A stretch of DNA of 64,000 nt, taken from Algoriphagus terrigena DSM 22685 (lineage in GTDB: Bacteria; Bacteroidota; Bacteroidia; Cytophagales; Cyclobacteriaceae). The position numbers and the translations under genes are program-made. Position 1 is the first letter of the stretch. Each line of letters starts with the position of its first letter. Positions 52,117-61,146 of the stretch are shown piece after piece. Where the stretch lies: positions 1-64,000 of the forward strand of contig NZ_AUBW01000022.1 of NCBI RefSeq assembly GCF_000429445.1, written 5' to 3'. The notes beneath the pieces are model-generated. The model was not told where the DNA came from, searched no databases, and saw nothing but the letters and a program-made list of their open reading frames with translations.

Positions 52117-53634
52117 CTATTTTTCCAAAGGATAAACGACACCGTCCTCAATTCCCTGCTGCAGTTCAACTGTTTTCCAGGGAGAATTTGGGAAAAGAAG
52201 GGAAGTCATGACCAGCTCACCGTCATTCACAAAAAGCTCCACGGAACCAGCGTCGAGGAAGATCCGAACGCTTTCAGCTTTCCAGCTCATCGGAGCGGAA
52301 TGCATGGCGGCAAAGTCTCCATGGAAATCCGACTGCCCGGCCTGAGATCGATCAATGGAAACCAACCCCATTTCTTTGGTAATGGTCACCTTTTCCCCCA
52401 ACTCATTGGAAAGGACCAACGAAAAGGTATCCGAACCATCCAGTTTGCCTTCGATCTCCACTGCTTGGGAGGGAAGATTGGAGGTCTGATCTATCTCAAT
52501 ACCGGCTTGCCGTAGACTCTCCAGTTCCTGGGCCGGAGCCGACTTCAGAAGCAAAACTCCGTTTACATCGATCAGGCTCAGTTCCCTTGGGACCGTCATT
52601 GCCGATCTCCAGGATTGGGTAGGAACGACCTGTGCATAGAGCCAGTTGCTCATCCAACCGATGAATAAGGTGCGGCTATCGCTTTGCGGCAGATTGGCCC
52701 AGGTCACTCCTGCGTAGTTGTCCGGACCGTAGTCCAGCCATCGGATCATGTTGTCATCCGGGGTGAAAGAGCCGTCTTTGAAATCTCCTATAAAGTATTG
52801 GGTGGCAGATCCTTTCTGTGGTCCACCTGGATTGATGCTTAGCAATAGTACCCACTTTTCCTTTCCGTCAGGAGTGGACATCTTGATCAAATCAGGGCAT
52901 TCCCAGACACCGCCATGCGCTCCTGTATCCTGACCAAATTCTCCGGTTTTGCTCCAAGATTTCAAGTCCGGCGAACTGTAAAACTGAACCCTGTCCTGTG
53001 CCGCCAGCGTCATGACCCATTCCTTTTTGCCCTCCGAGTTAACCACTTGAGAAACTTTTGGATCCCGGAAGTCCCGAACTCCCTGATTCGGCAAAACAGG
53101 GTTTCCTTCAAACTTTGTCCAAGTCCTTCCTTTGTCAGTAGAAAAGGCGATTCCCTGGCTCTGGAAGTCGACCGCTCCGGACTTTTCTCCCGCCATGTCA
53201 TGGTAAGTGAAGATGGCAACGATCGGAGGATTCTCGGCTGTGCCGAGGCCCGAGCTGTTTTCGGTGTCCACCACCGCGCTGCCTGAGAAGATATAACCCA
53301 AACTGTCCGGATAGATGGCGATGGGAAGCTCTTCCCAAGTAACCAGATCCCGCGAAACGGCGTGGCCCCAATGCATCGGTCCCCAGACGGTTGTGTCCGG
53401 ATAATGCTGGAAGAAGAGATGGTATTCGCCATCCAGGAAAAACATGCCGTTGGGGTCGTTCATCCAACCCTTGGCAGGTGTGAAATGGTAATCGGGTCGG
53501 TATTGCTCACCTTCCGATGCGACGAATTGTACTTCCTGACCGGAGCCGCAAGCGGAAAGAATGAGCGATAGTGCGACTAACGTGAGGCAAAACTTGGAGG
53601 GCATACTGTTCTTTAAATAAGACTTCGAATCCAT
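52117..53634 (-). CDS. Glycoside hydrolase family 32 lipoprotein (levanase/fructanase-like)
   Basis: A 505-residue enzyme. Lipoprotein signal with LILSACGSG (Cys 29; an internal ATG at 53604 gives a shorter leader). The GH32 catalytic triad is visible as GWMNDPNG (nucleophile Asp 60), VRDFRDPKVS and WECPDLIK. A beta-propeller occupies roughly 45-380 and a C-terminal beta-sandwich follows. It hydrolyses fructans, sucrose or levan outside the inner membrane. It starts one base after the stop of the glycosyltransferase gene, so they are probably co-transcribed. No SusC/D genes lie nearby. Confidence 0.92.
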   Translation of the reverse strand: MDSKSYLKNSMPSKFCLTLVALSLILSACGSGQEVQFVASEGEQYRPDYHFTPAKGWMNDPNGMFFLDGEYHLFFQHYPDTTVWGPMHWGHAVSRDLVTWEELPIAIYPDSLGYIFSGSAVVDTENSSGLGTAENPPIVAIFTYHDMAGEKSGAVDFQSQGIAFSTDKGRTWTKFEGNPVLPNQGVRDFRDPKVSQVVNSEGKKEWVMTLAAQDRVQFYSSPDLKSWSKTGEFGQDTGAHGGVWECPDLIKMSTPDGKEKWVLLLSINPGGPQKGSATQYFIGDFKDGSFTPDDNMIRWLDYGPDNYAGVTWANLPQSDSRTLFIGWMSNWLYAQVVPTQSWRSAMTVPRELSLIDVNGVLLLKSAPAQELESLRQAGIEIDQTSNLPSQAVEIEGKLDGSDTFSLVLSNELGEKVTITKEMGLVSIDRSQAGQSDFHGDFAAMHSAPMSWKAESVRIFLDAGSVELFVNDGELVMTSLLFPNSPWKTVELQQGIEDGVVYPLEK

Positions 53635-53635
53635 T

Positions 53636-54907
53636 CTATTCTTGGGTTATGAGTTGAATGAGAGCTGTTGGATCAGCTTCGGGGGTCATTTTTTTCGCCA
53701 TATCGGCGGCCTTGACTTTGTAGTGTGGGTTATTCCAAAACTCTGTCAGCACCGATTCAAACTTGTTGGGATCAAAGTTGTGGATGCTTGTCCCCAGCGG
53801 ACCCAAGCCATTGGCAAAGATTAGCCTGTTCCAAAAGTACTGATCCATAATGTGCGGTACAATCAACTGCGCTGCAGCGGACTTGGCGCCGTAGTGTACG
53901 GTGCCGGAGCCTCCGTGATGGATGATTCCATAGAGCTTTGGCAAAATCCAGTCGTAGGGAATCTGCTTGACGTAGTAGATCGACTCGCCACTGGAGTCAA
54001 TTTGCTGAAGTCCGCCCCAGGAGAGATTGACGATGGCCGGGATCCCGTGCTTTTCGAAAAGCTGGATGATCTGGGTGGAAATTTCCAATGGTTTGGGATT
54101 GGACATAGAGCCAAAAGTCACGAGAACAGCTTTTGGATAGTTGGCCAGCCAAGCCTCGAGGTCAGGTTCTGGTTGGTAGTCCTGGTTTTGATTTCTTGCG
54201 AAAAACCCCGTGATGTGAGCGCAATCGGGCCAGTTAGAAGGTTTTGGATAGAGTGCAGGAGAGATTTGATACAGGACTTGCAGCTGATTCATCTCAAAGT
54301 TTTTGATCGATCGGGTCGAAAAATCGATTCCCGGAAAGTCTTTGAAATAGGGCTTAACAAACTTATTGAAGGCAATGTACCGTGCTCCATTGACGAGATC
54401 GTAAGTTCGGAGGTTCCACTTGGGCGAAAACGGTTTCCACTTCGAAAGGCTCAGATGCTGATAGTCCCGGGTAGGGTGGAGCAGGTTGGGGATTGGGGAA
54501 AGCTGGAAGTACTTCTTTGGCTCGGCCATCGCCGGAAGCGTGCAATAGAGTGCTTTTGGGTGATAGATCACGCGGTCAGGCAGTACCGAATCGATCGCAT
54601 CCTTTTGCTGCTGGATCAGGGTCTTCTGAAGACTGAGCGAGTTTCGCATCAGCTGATAGAAGTTTTTGACCGTTTCAAAAAGACTCCCGCCGCCACCCAT
54701 CACAGACTTGCCGACTTTCGAATCCAGTAGCTCCAAAAAACGCCTGTCGAAACCCAAAAACGAAAACCCCATTTGATCGACCGTCTCCCGAAATTGCTCC
54801 GGGAAGAGGCAAGATACCTCATGACCGGCCTTTTTCAGAAGCTCCGCCTGAGCCAAAAAAGGCTCCACGTCGCCTCTGGTACCAATGGAAATCAGAAGAA
54901 TTTTCAT
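53636..54907 (-). CDS. Glycosyltransferase (GT1/UDP-glycosyltransferase-like)
   Basis: A 423-residue GT-B enzyme. The start KILLISIGTRGDVEPFLAQA is typical of the sterol- and flavonoid-type GT1 branch (ISIGTRGDVEP). The C-terminal donor-binding site shows AVLVTFGSMSNPKPLEIS and IHHGGSGTVHYGAKSAAAQL. It probably transfers a sugar from a nucleotide donor to a lipid or small molecule. It lies between a hypothetical gene (42 bases upstream) and the GH32 gene (one base downstream). Donor and acceptor are unknown. Confidence 0.88.
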   Translation of the reverse strand: MKILLISIGTRGDVEPFLAQAELLKKAGHEVSCLFPEQFRETVDQMGFSFLGFDRRFLELLDSKVGKSVMGGGGSLFETVKNFYQLMRNSLSLQKTLIQQQKDAIDSVLPDRVIYHPKALYCTLPAMAEPKKYFQLSPIPNLLHPTRDYQHLSLSKWKPFSPKWNLRTYDLVNGARYIAFNKFVKPYFKDFPGIDFSTRSIKNFEMNQLQVLYQISPALYPKPSNWPDCAHITGFFARNQNQDYQPEPDLEAWLANYPKAVLVTFGSMSNPKPLEISTQIIQLFEKHGIPAIVNLSWGGLQQIDSSGESIYYVKQIPYDWILPKLYGIIHHGGSGTVHYGAKSAAAQLIVPHIMDQYFWNRLIFANGLGPLGTSIHNFDPNKFESVLTEFWNNPHYKVKAADMAKKMTPEADPTALIQLITQE

Positions 54908-54949
54908 GGTGGTGGTTTGGGTTGTTTTGGGAGGACTGTGCCTCTAAAC

Positions 54950-55873
54950 TTACTGCTTTCCTGCCAGTTTTAAGACAAGCTCCAGGCCGATTCCACTGAT
55001 AAAGGATCTCATCTTCTGGTTGCCGGTGAGCGAAGCGACCCAATCTACCGGTCCACCGTCTGCAAAGTCGATCCTGTTTTCTCCCAACGTCACGTAGATT
55101 TTGAACTGAAAAAGCCGATAATACTCCTGCGAGGGGTCGATTTCAAATTGGATCGGGTAGGGCGACCAGCAGTTTTGTTTTTCCTCCAGACGCATCTTGA
55201 GCTTTGGGTTTTCATCCCGGAGAAAGAACTTGAAGGTTAGATCTTCCTTCGAAAAGAACTCACTTAAGAGATTGATGATCATATCAATATGTCGGTTCGC
55301 TTCGATGAGCTCGAAGTCAAAACTTCCGCTGTCCTTTCCCGCTGAAGCCAGACAGAAAATCCCGAAATGCGCCGTGAAGTTTGGATTGTCGTAGTGCTGG
55401 GCGCGGACGTGTCGATGAACGGTGGCGTAGCGAAGGGTATTCGATTGCGGTGTTTTTTTGAAATCGGATGCCAGCTGCAAGGCCAGGACGTTGGTCGCAT
55501 CAGCCACTACTTCGGTGTGTCTGAGTGCGCTGATCACGTTGTTTTGATTCACTTTGGCCACGGTCGCGCAGGTGCCCAGTGGAGACACCGGAGAAAGGAG
55601 AATCGGGGAAAACTCGGATTTCTTTGCCTGTTTGAGCCAATTGGCTTCCGTCTCCAGCAATCGAATCGGATCAAGAGAAGTTGGCTGAGTAAAGCGGTTT
55701 TCATTAAAATTCCGCAACAAATCAGCGGAAGAAATTCGCTCCGAACGCAGCCTCAGGATCTCCAGCATCAGACTGTTAAACTCGGACGCCGAAAGGCTCT
55801 CAATCAAAAAATCGACCGAGGCAGCGTCGGGTATTTTCGATTTCAACTTCTCGAAGCTGGGGTTTGTGGGCAT
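54950..55873 (-). CDS. Conserved hypothetical protein, possibly class II aminoacyl-tRNA-synthetase-like
   Basis: A 307-residue protein without signal or membrane segment. Conserved-looking blocks are SPLGTCATVAKVNQNNVISA, LRHTEVVADATNVLALQLAS and TVHRHVRAQHYDNPNFTAHF. Their arginine-histidine-glutamate spacing recalls motif 2 of class II synthetases. I recall similar uncharacterised bacterial proteins but cannot name the family, so function is unassigned. It is the first gene of a likely three-gene run with the glycosyltransferase and GH32. Confidence 0.6.
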   Translation of the reverse strand: MPTNPSFEKLKSKIPDAASVDFLIESLSASEFNSLMLEILRLRSERISSADLLRNFNENRFTQPTSLDPIRLLETEANWLKQAKKSEFSPILLSPVSPLGTCATVAKVNQNNVISALRHTEVVADATNVLALQLASDFKKTPQSNTLRYATVHRHVRAQHYDNPNFTAHFGIFCLASAGKDSGSFDFELIEANRHIDMIINLLSEFFSKEDLTFKFFLRDENPKLKMRLEEKQNCWSPYPIQFEIDPSQEYYRLFQFKIYVTLGENRIDFADGGPVDWVASLTGNQKMRSFISGIGLELVLKLAGKQ

Positions 55874-56010
55874 GGGAAAACGGAAAGAATAGAAGCTGAA
55901 TTTACAGAAAAGGAATTTCCGCAGTTCATTTCAACTGCTTTTAAGCTCAACTTCGAACCCAAGACGGTGGCTTTCAGCCGTTGCTTTGCGGCCAGCGGAA
56001 CAATCTCTCG

Positions 56011-56439
56011 TTATGCCTCAAACAAGCCGTGTCGGGTGAGGAAGTCGGTAAGATGTTTTGCCGACAGTGGCTTGGTGATGTAGTCCAAGACCTCCGGATA
56101 GGAGAAAGCCTTGATGCGGTCGTTGGTGTCTATTGAGCTAGTGATGATCGCAATCAGGAAATGCTTTTTGATATCCGGACTCAGCTCGGTGAATTCATCA
56201 AGAAAACCCCAGGCATCCAGTATGGGCATATTGATGTCCAATAGCAATAAAACCTTTTCGTCGCCGGAATACTTCCGCTCTGCAAACCTGCCGGTGATTT
56301 CTTCGATCGCCAGTTCACCGTTTTCAAACGAAGAGATGGCGTTATTGAAATCGATGCTCTTTAATATTTTGGTAGCTACCATTCTGACGATCGCATCATC
56401 ATCAACCAAAAAAACTTCCTGAATTCTAAAAGTACCCAT
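56011..56439 (-). CDS. Stand-alone response regulator (CheY-like receiver)
   Basis: A 142-residue single receiver domain. VFLVDDDAIVRMVATKILKS (with the acidic pair), the phosphorylated aspartate in LLLLDINMPILDAWGF, the threonine or serine of IAIITSSIDTNDR and the lysine of DYITKPLSAKHL are all present. No output domain follows, so it probably acts by protein contact. No histidine kinase gene is adjacent; the kinase at 37144 is a distant candidate. A 12-base inverted repeat lies 52-110 bases upstream. Confidence 0.92.
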   Translation of the reverse strand: MGTFRIQEVFLVDDDAIVRMVATKILKSIDFNNAISSFENGELAIEEITGRFAERKYSGDEKVLLLLDINMPILDAWGFLDEFTELSPDIKKHFLIAIITSSIDTNDRIKAFSYPEVLDYITKPLSAKHLTDFLTRHGLFEA

Positions 56440-56814
56440 CGAATTTGTTCCAAATAATTTACCCTAATCCGTAAATATATAGGATCTCGATTTATTTAAG
56501 ATGGAAACAAATGTAAAATACTTGTCGAACTGATCGATCTTAAATAAAAGACAATAATCTGTGTTTCAATACGATAAAAGTCGCTGTAAAATATTCATCA
56601 CAAAGGCGAGGTGTTTTTCGAATGGCATGTAGCGATCTGGTTAGGTCCACTGGCAGATGTCTTGAGGTGAATATGCTTTCGATCAAAATAGCGGAACTGA
56701 GTGCATCGTCACGAGGATTCTAGAATGAGATTTGATTCTTTAATCTAAGACACATCTCATGAAAGGAACCCGACCAGGCTGACGTCCGATAAACCGTTCG
56801 CTATTCTATTCTGC
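56440..56814. other. Intergenic region upstream of the response regulator
   Basis: No gene supported. It holds the inverted repeat at 56491-56548 and is A/T-rich between 56440 and 56580. The rest shows nothing recognisable. Confidence 0.3.
56491..56548. repeat. 12-base inverted repeat upstream of the response regulator gene
   Basis: TTTATTTAAGAT (56491-56502) and its exact complement ATCTTAAATAAA (56537-56548) are separated by 34 bases. The arms could form a stem or be paired operators for the gene starting at 56439. No function is known. Confidence 0.6.
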
Positions 56815-57189
56815 TTACTTTATCTCCCTCTGCTGGAGGTTGAATACTGTTCCAGCCGGATCTTGGATCCAGTGCATGTTTTTCGGAAGCTCTTCAATTT
56901 CATCGCAAGTTTCCACCCCATTCGATTCCAGATAGTTTGTCGCTTCTTCGACGTCAGGGACGGTAAGCTGCAGCCAGGTCTCTGAATGGGTGTAGTTATC
57001 CACGCAGTCTAACCAAATAATATTGTGGCCGAATTTTACCTCGTGTGTCCTGGAAACAGTTGGGTTGTCGATTGGTTTTTCTTCGACTTCCAGCTTCAGG
57101 ATATCTCTGTAGAAGGCAACTGTTTTGTCATACTTGACTTTTGGGATCTTGATTGCAATGTTGATTCCTGCTTCAAATTTTGTGTTCAT
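56815..57189 (-). CDS. VOC (glyoxalase/bleomycin-resistance) family protein
   Basis: A 124-residue single VOC module. AFYRDILKLEVEEKPIDNPT and the paired beta-alpha-beta-beta-beta pattern are typical, ending NMHWIQDPAGTVFNLQQRE, where WxxDPxGxxFxL is the family end motif. Metal ligands are incomplete by eye (a Glu in HEVKFGHNIIWLD). Function within the superfamily is unassigned. It is a single gene. Confidence 0.85.
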   Translation of the reverse strand: MNTKFEAGINIAIKIPKVKYDKTVAFYRDILKLEVEEKPIDNPTVSRTHEVKFGHNIIWLDCVDNYTHSETWLQLTVPDVEEATNYLESNGVETCDEIEELPKNMHWIQDPAGTVFNLQQREIK

Positions 57190-57290
57190 AGCGTTCTCTA
57201 ATTTTTAATGAGGTTGTTCTGGACAGTCATTCTTTGACTTGACAGTCGATTTTGCTAAAGTATGTTGAGTAAATAAGTTTTGAGCTGAGC

Positions 57291-57995
57291 TTAGATTTTC
57301 TCCAAAAAATAGACCCAAATTTCTCTGCGCACCCGAAAGCCCACCTTCTCATAGAGCTTGATTGCGCCGAGGTTGGTGGTGTTCACGTGCAGAAAGGGGA
57401 TCTTGGACTCGGTTAGGATGCAATTGACCTGATTGGCCACCAACTCGGCAGCAAGCCCTTTTCCCGCAAAATCCGGATCTGTACAGACTGCACTGACTTC
57501 CACATAGGGATCCGGACGCAGACGCTGGCCGGTCATCGCTACAAGCCTGTCCTCCTCAAACACGCCTTCATAGTATCCCAAGTCGATGGTTTTAGAGAAA
57601 AAAGGCCCCGGATTGGTGCGCGCCGTCAGGTCCAGCATCGCCGGAATATCCTTGTCTGCGAGGGGCACTGCTCTTGGACCTTTTCCAGGCGCGGGTGCGT
57701 CTATGGTTTCATAGACCATCTGAAGAAGGGGCCGGTGTGCGTGGATCTTCCAAGTCGAAGGAATGGGTATTTCCTGCGCCGTAAATAGGATGATTTGACT
57801 GTGGGGCGGAAACCATCCGTCCAGGTCGAGCCATTCGGCGGCGCTGTAGGTTTCGAACCCGACAAAAAGCCCCTTGTCCCGCTGCATGTACCGCACCCGA
57901 TCATTTCCCAGGGCGTGATCGCTGCTTCCGGTGATCAGGGCGTTCCAAATGGGATTGTCAAGGACGGGGGAATTGGGAGAAGGAATTGGTTTCAT
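57291..57995 (-). CDS. GNAT family N-acetyltransferase
   Basis: A 234-residue protein. The acetyl-CoA binding block lies in the C-terminal half: VEVSAVCTDPDFAGKGLAAE (about 168-187, with the PDFAGKGLA loop) followed by LHVNTTNLGAIKLYEKVGFR. The N-terminal half (SAAEWLDLDGWF and following) is a divergent FR47-like extension. Substrate is unknown. It is a single gene, upstream of which lies CorA in the same orientation. Confidence 0.88.
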   Translation of the reverse strand: MKPIPSPNSPVLDNPIWNALITGSSDHALGNDRVRYMQRDKGLFVGFETYSAAEWLDLDGWFPPHSQIILFTAQEIPIPSTWKIHAHRPLLQMVYETIDAPAPGKGPRAVPLADKDIPAMLDLTARTNPGPFFSKTIDLGYYEGVFEEDRLVAMTGQRLRPDPYVEVSAVCTDPDFAGKGLAAELVANQVNCILTESKIPFLHVNTTNLGAIKLYEKVGFRVRREIWVYFLEKI

Positions 57996-58098
57996 TTGAT
58001 ATCAATGAAAAACGGTCGTAAGAAAAACAGAATTAAAGTAACAGCAGTTGGGAAGAGGATGGGCGGCCTTACCAAAATAATGCAACGAAGGGGCCGCA

Positions 58099-58980
58099 TC
58101 ACATAAACTTTTTCCTCTTAAACCACAGGAAGATAACCACTGATATCGCCAGCATCACGCCCCAGGTGGCGTAGTAGCCCCATCGCCATTCGAGTTCGGG
58201 CATGTAGGTAAAATTCATTCCATACACGCCGACGATAAAAGTCAAGGGCAGAAAAAACGCCGAGAAGACGGTGAGCAGCTTCATGACATCGTTGTTTTTT
58301 TGCGCTGTAAGGGAAATGTGGGTGTTCAGGATGGATTGGGCGTCTTCGATGACCTCATCCAATTGCAGCATGTAGTTGACGACCGATTCTCTGATATCCT
58401 GGAGGTTGGAGAGATTATCCTGTTTTACGTCCACCTGATTTAGGACGTTTTGGGAAAACTGCAACAGTTTGCGGCAGATCCGGGCCTTGGCTTTTTGGTA
58501 ATACAGCTGGTCGATAGAGATTTTGCCGTGCTTTTTGAGGAAAATCTCCTTTTCACTGTCGTCCATCTTATCACTCAGCCAGTTGATGGGCGGCTCAAAA
58601 GTCAATATCATTTCATAGACGATGGACAGCATGAGGGCTTCCGGATTTTCAAAGTTTCGGCCTTTTATGTCTTCCAAAAAATCAAAGGGCTTTTGGTGCA
58701 CCGTAATCAGATGGGAATCACTGAGTAGAAAGGCGATTTTATTGCTGAGCTTGGCGACTGTGGTGTAATTGTGCTGAGGAGCTGCGGAAAACGCTCTGAA
58801 GATGAAGAACGTGAAGTCCTTATGCTTCTCCAGCTTGGGAAGGTGTCCGTGCTCGAGGGCATCATCTAATAGGTTATGGTCGATGTGAAAGGGTTTGACC
58901 ATGTTTTCGAGTTCTTTTGGAGCTGGCTTCTCAAGGTCCAGCCACTCAAATTTTTCAAAGGATTTTTTGAATTGAGTCAT
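58099..58980 (-). CDS. corA: CorA family divalent-cation (magnesium) transporter
   Basis: About 293 residues from the ATG at 58980 (MTQFKKSFEKFEW; an in-frame TTG lies nine bases upstream). The N-terminal cytosolic alpha/beta domain is followed by the long stalk helix and two C-terminal helices. The signature GMN motif is in FIVGVYGMNFTYMPELEWRW and the end carries a basic FKRKKFM. It forms a pentameric channel for Mg, Co or Ni. Family certain; ion preference not readable. Confidence 0.92.
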   Translation of the reverse strand: MTQFKKSFEKFEWLDLEKPAPKELENMVKPFHIDHNLLDDALEHGHLPKLEKHKDFTFFIFRAFSAAPQHNYTTVAKLSNKIAFLLSDSHLITVHQKPFDFLEDIKGRNFENPEALMLSIVYEMILTFEPPINWLSDKMDDSEKEIFLKKHGKISIDQLYYQKAKARICRKLLQFSQNVLNQVDVKQDNLSNLQDIRESVVNYMLQLDEVIEDAQSILNTHISLTAQKNNDVMKLLTVFSAFFLPLTFIVGVYGMNFTYMPELEWRWGYYATWGVMLAISVVIFLWFKRKKFM

Positions 58981-59123
58981 GTGGGACAAGCTAATTTGGG
59001 GACTGCATCGGCTGCGGAAAAATTGATTGCTGCATCGGTCAATTGGACAGAAAGGCTAAGTTGAAGATAAAAGTTTTTTTTCCAAGGGATGTGGAAAGTT
59101 TCCTCCAAGCTCATTTCCTGATA

Positions 59124-60143
59124 CTATTTGATCACCTGGTGGAGACTAAGCCGGAGGATCTCGCCCATGTTTCGGCAGTTCAGAAACGCTTCATTTTTGT
59201 AATGCTTCGAAAGCTCCGACCGAAGGCTGATCACGTTTTCGATGGGGGAAAGGTGATCTTGCTCCATGCACCGGAGGATGTCTTCAATCTCGATGTGGGA
59301 GGACTTGACACGTGTGGCGATCAGCGCACGTTCTTCCCGCTGATACTGATGCATGGACTCTGGAGTGATGTAGTTCATCCCCAGCTGGATCAGCGCGTTG
59401 TTTTCCTTGAAGTATTGCGGGAGATAGATGGATTTCTTTCCCTCGTAGGTCTGCTGGTCAAAATCTATCGCCCGAATCCGATAGTGCGTTTCCTCGAAGT
59501 CCGGCGTCACGTCAATCACAAAATTGGAGGAATGCATGTCTCCAAGTAGCCGGGCAAAGCAGCGCTCATTGAATTTGACAAACTCTTTGGCCAACCGGAT
59601 CGGGTTGAGATGCGGGTCATCCATGTGTAATTTCATGAATTTTTCGCCCGGTATTCCAGCAATATGCTCCTCAATCAGCGTGTTGCGATGGACGAGATAG
59701 CTGATTCGGTTGGGGGACAGCAGATCCTCCAGCTCCAGTCCATATACCCGCGAAGCGTCGGCGTTTTTGATGTAGAAATAGTCGAAGTTGTCATTGATCC
59801 GGTTCACAATCCGCACCCGGAAGGGCTGTGTATTGCCATAGACGCAGAGGTCTATCCGATCCACAAAGAGATGGGCCATCACCGTCATGTCTCCGCCCGC
59901 CTTGAGAAGGGCATAGATTTTTTTGACGTTGAGATGAATCTCCTCCCGGTCACTCTCTGCGAAAAAGACGGTCTCCCAGAGTGTATCCTGGTCTTTGGAG
60001 TCGTACAGCGCGATCGAGCTGGTGTAGCGGAGAAGCTCGTGATAGTGGATGGGGATGTCCACTTCCCGTGAATAGTCGATCAGGTAGCGCCTCAGAACAG
60101 GACTGATGGGATAAATGAGTTTTTTCTTGCTGATCAGCGCCAT
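59124..60143 (-). CDS. Conserved hypothetical protein, kinase-like
   Basis: A 339-residue soluble protein. ARLLGDMHSSNFVIDV and later YRIRAIDFDQQTYEG resemble the catalytic HGDxHxxN and metal-binding D(F/W) segments of aminoglycoside-phosphotransferase-type kinases, but no clear nucleotide-binding loop was found. It is the last of a tight three-gene unit: DUF3817 ends four bases upstream and the 61087 gene precedes that. Substrate and activity are unknown. The kinase resemblance is my own reading. Confidence 0.65.
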   Translation of the reverse strand: MALISKKKLIYPISPVLRRYLIDYSREVDIPIHYHELLRYTSSIALYDSKDQDTLWETVFFAESDREEIHLNVKKIYALLKAGGDMTVMAHLFVDRIDLCVYGNTQPFRVRIVNRINDNFDYFYIKNADASRVYGLELEDLLSPNRISYLVHRNTLIEEHIAGIPGEKFMKLHMDDPHLNPIRLAKEFVKFNERCFARLLGDMHSSNFVIDVTPDFEETHYRIRAIDFDQQTYEGKKSIYLPQYFKENNALIQLGMNYITPESMHQYQREERALIATRVKSSHIEIEDILRCMEQDHLSPIENVISLRSELSKHYKNEAFLNCRNMGEILRLSLHQVIK

Positions 60144-60146
60144 GAC

Positions 60147-60458
60147 CTAGAGGTGCACCTGTTGGCTTTTTTTCAGATATCTGTGAAAAATGAACGGCCC
60201 GAAGGGCAGCACGGATGCGATCAATGCAAACAGTGTCTTGGCAAAATCCCAGTTCAGCTTGCGTGCCGTCGGGAAAACCGTGTAAATATACACGATGAAT
60301 AGAATCCCGTGAGCCCAGCCGGTGTATTTGACTGCCAAGGGCAGATCAAAGATGTACTTCAGCGGCATGGCGATCCCCAAAAGGATCAGAAAAGAGAGTC
60401 CCTCCAACAGACTGATCCATTTGAATCGTCTGGCCCATTTGATTTGATCGGTGTTCAT
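60147..60458 (-). CDS. DUF3817 membrane protein
   Basis: A 103-residue protein with three hydrophobic helices. The family blocks are FKWISLLEGLSFLILLGIAM, PLKYIFDLPLAVKYTGWAHG and ASVLPFGPFIFHRYL. DUF3817 members are small integral membrane proteins of unknown function. Its start overlaps the stop of the upstream gene by one base, and the next gene begins three bases after its stop. Confidence 0.85.
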   Translation of the reverse strand: MNTDQIKWARRFKWISLLEGLSFLILLGIAMPLKYIFDLPLAVKYTGWAHGILFIVYIYTVFPTARKLNWDFAKTLFALIASVLPFGPFIFHRYLKKSQQVHL

Positions 60459-61087
60459 TATTTTGATTTGGTAAGGTTAAAGAGCACTTGCAGCGAAGTC
60501 CAAAGTTTCTTTTTCAGGGCGACTTCCTCGGCGATCACGGTCAGCGAATCAGCAAAGAGGAATTCTGTTTCCTTTTCGGAGTAGACTTCGTAAGGTCGCG
60601 CCGGCACCGCATTGATCGGATGCTTGACCCGGCCAAATTTCAGGATCGTGTGGGCGTTGAGATTTTGAAAGTCTTCCATGCTTCTGCCTTCGAGGTGCTC
60701 TGAGGCAAGCAGTCCCACTTCGTTCATGGAATGGCCGCAGGCATTGATCATCTTCACGAGCATTTCCATCACATCGGCCGGAAGACTTGATTCCTCATGC
60801 AGGATTAGGAGACCCTTGGAGAAGTTGCCGCGGACAGGAATCGGCTCAGACACCACCTCTTCGACCACCGGTAAGGGCGCTGATCTTGGCTCAGAATGCT
60901 TTGGAGCGGGAGCCGAGACTTCGGTCGCTGCTGGGACAATGGCCTGAATAGGTTCCATTGCAGTCACAGTCGGAATCTCAATGGATTGGGTTTCCAGCTG
61001 CGCCAAAATCGCCTCCCTATCTTCAGGAATCAGGTAGATTTCTTCTTCAATCAACGATTTGAGAGCTTCAAGACTGTCGTTTTCCAT
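60458..61087 (-). CDS. Conserved hypothetical protein, possibly HolD-like
   Basis: A 209-residue protein. Residues 1-85 are low-complexity (Pro/Ala/Glu-rich, VPAATEVSAPAPKHSEPRSA). The C-terminal half (about 88-209: FSKGLLILHEESSLPADVME then MLVKMINACGHSMNEVG) ends with LKKKLWTSLQVLFN, which is reminiscent of the DNA polymerase III psi subunit region. That resemblance is weak. It is the first gene of the unit with DUF3817 and the kinase-like protein. Confidence 0.55.
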   Translation of the reverse strand: MENDSLEALKSLIEEEIYLIPEDREAILAQLETQSIEIPTVTAMEPIQAIVPAATEVSAPAPKHSEPRSAPLPVVEEVVSEPIPVRGNFSKGLLILHEESSLPADVMEMLVKMINACGHSMNEVGLLASEHLEGRSMEDFQNLNAHTILKFGRVKHPINAVPARPYEVYSEKETEFLFADSLTVIAEEVALKKKLWTSLQVLFNLTKSK

Positions 61088-61146
61088 GGCTGGAAATTGG
61101 GCAAAAAATGCCGCACGGCAAAGTTTGACCGGGATTTAAAAGCCAA

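Noticed and set aside
53852..54730. Plus-strand frame of 292 codons opposite the glycosyltransferase
   Set aside because: Antisense to a gene with intact GT-B motifs; no family or start context.
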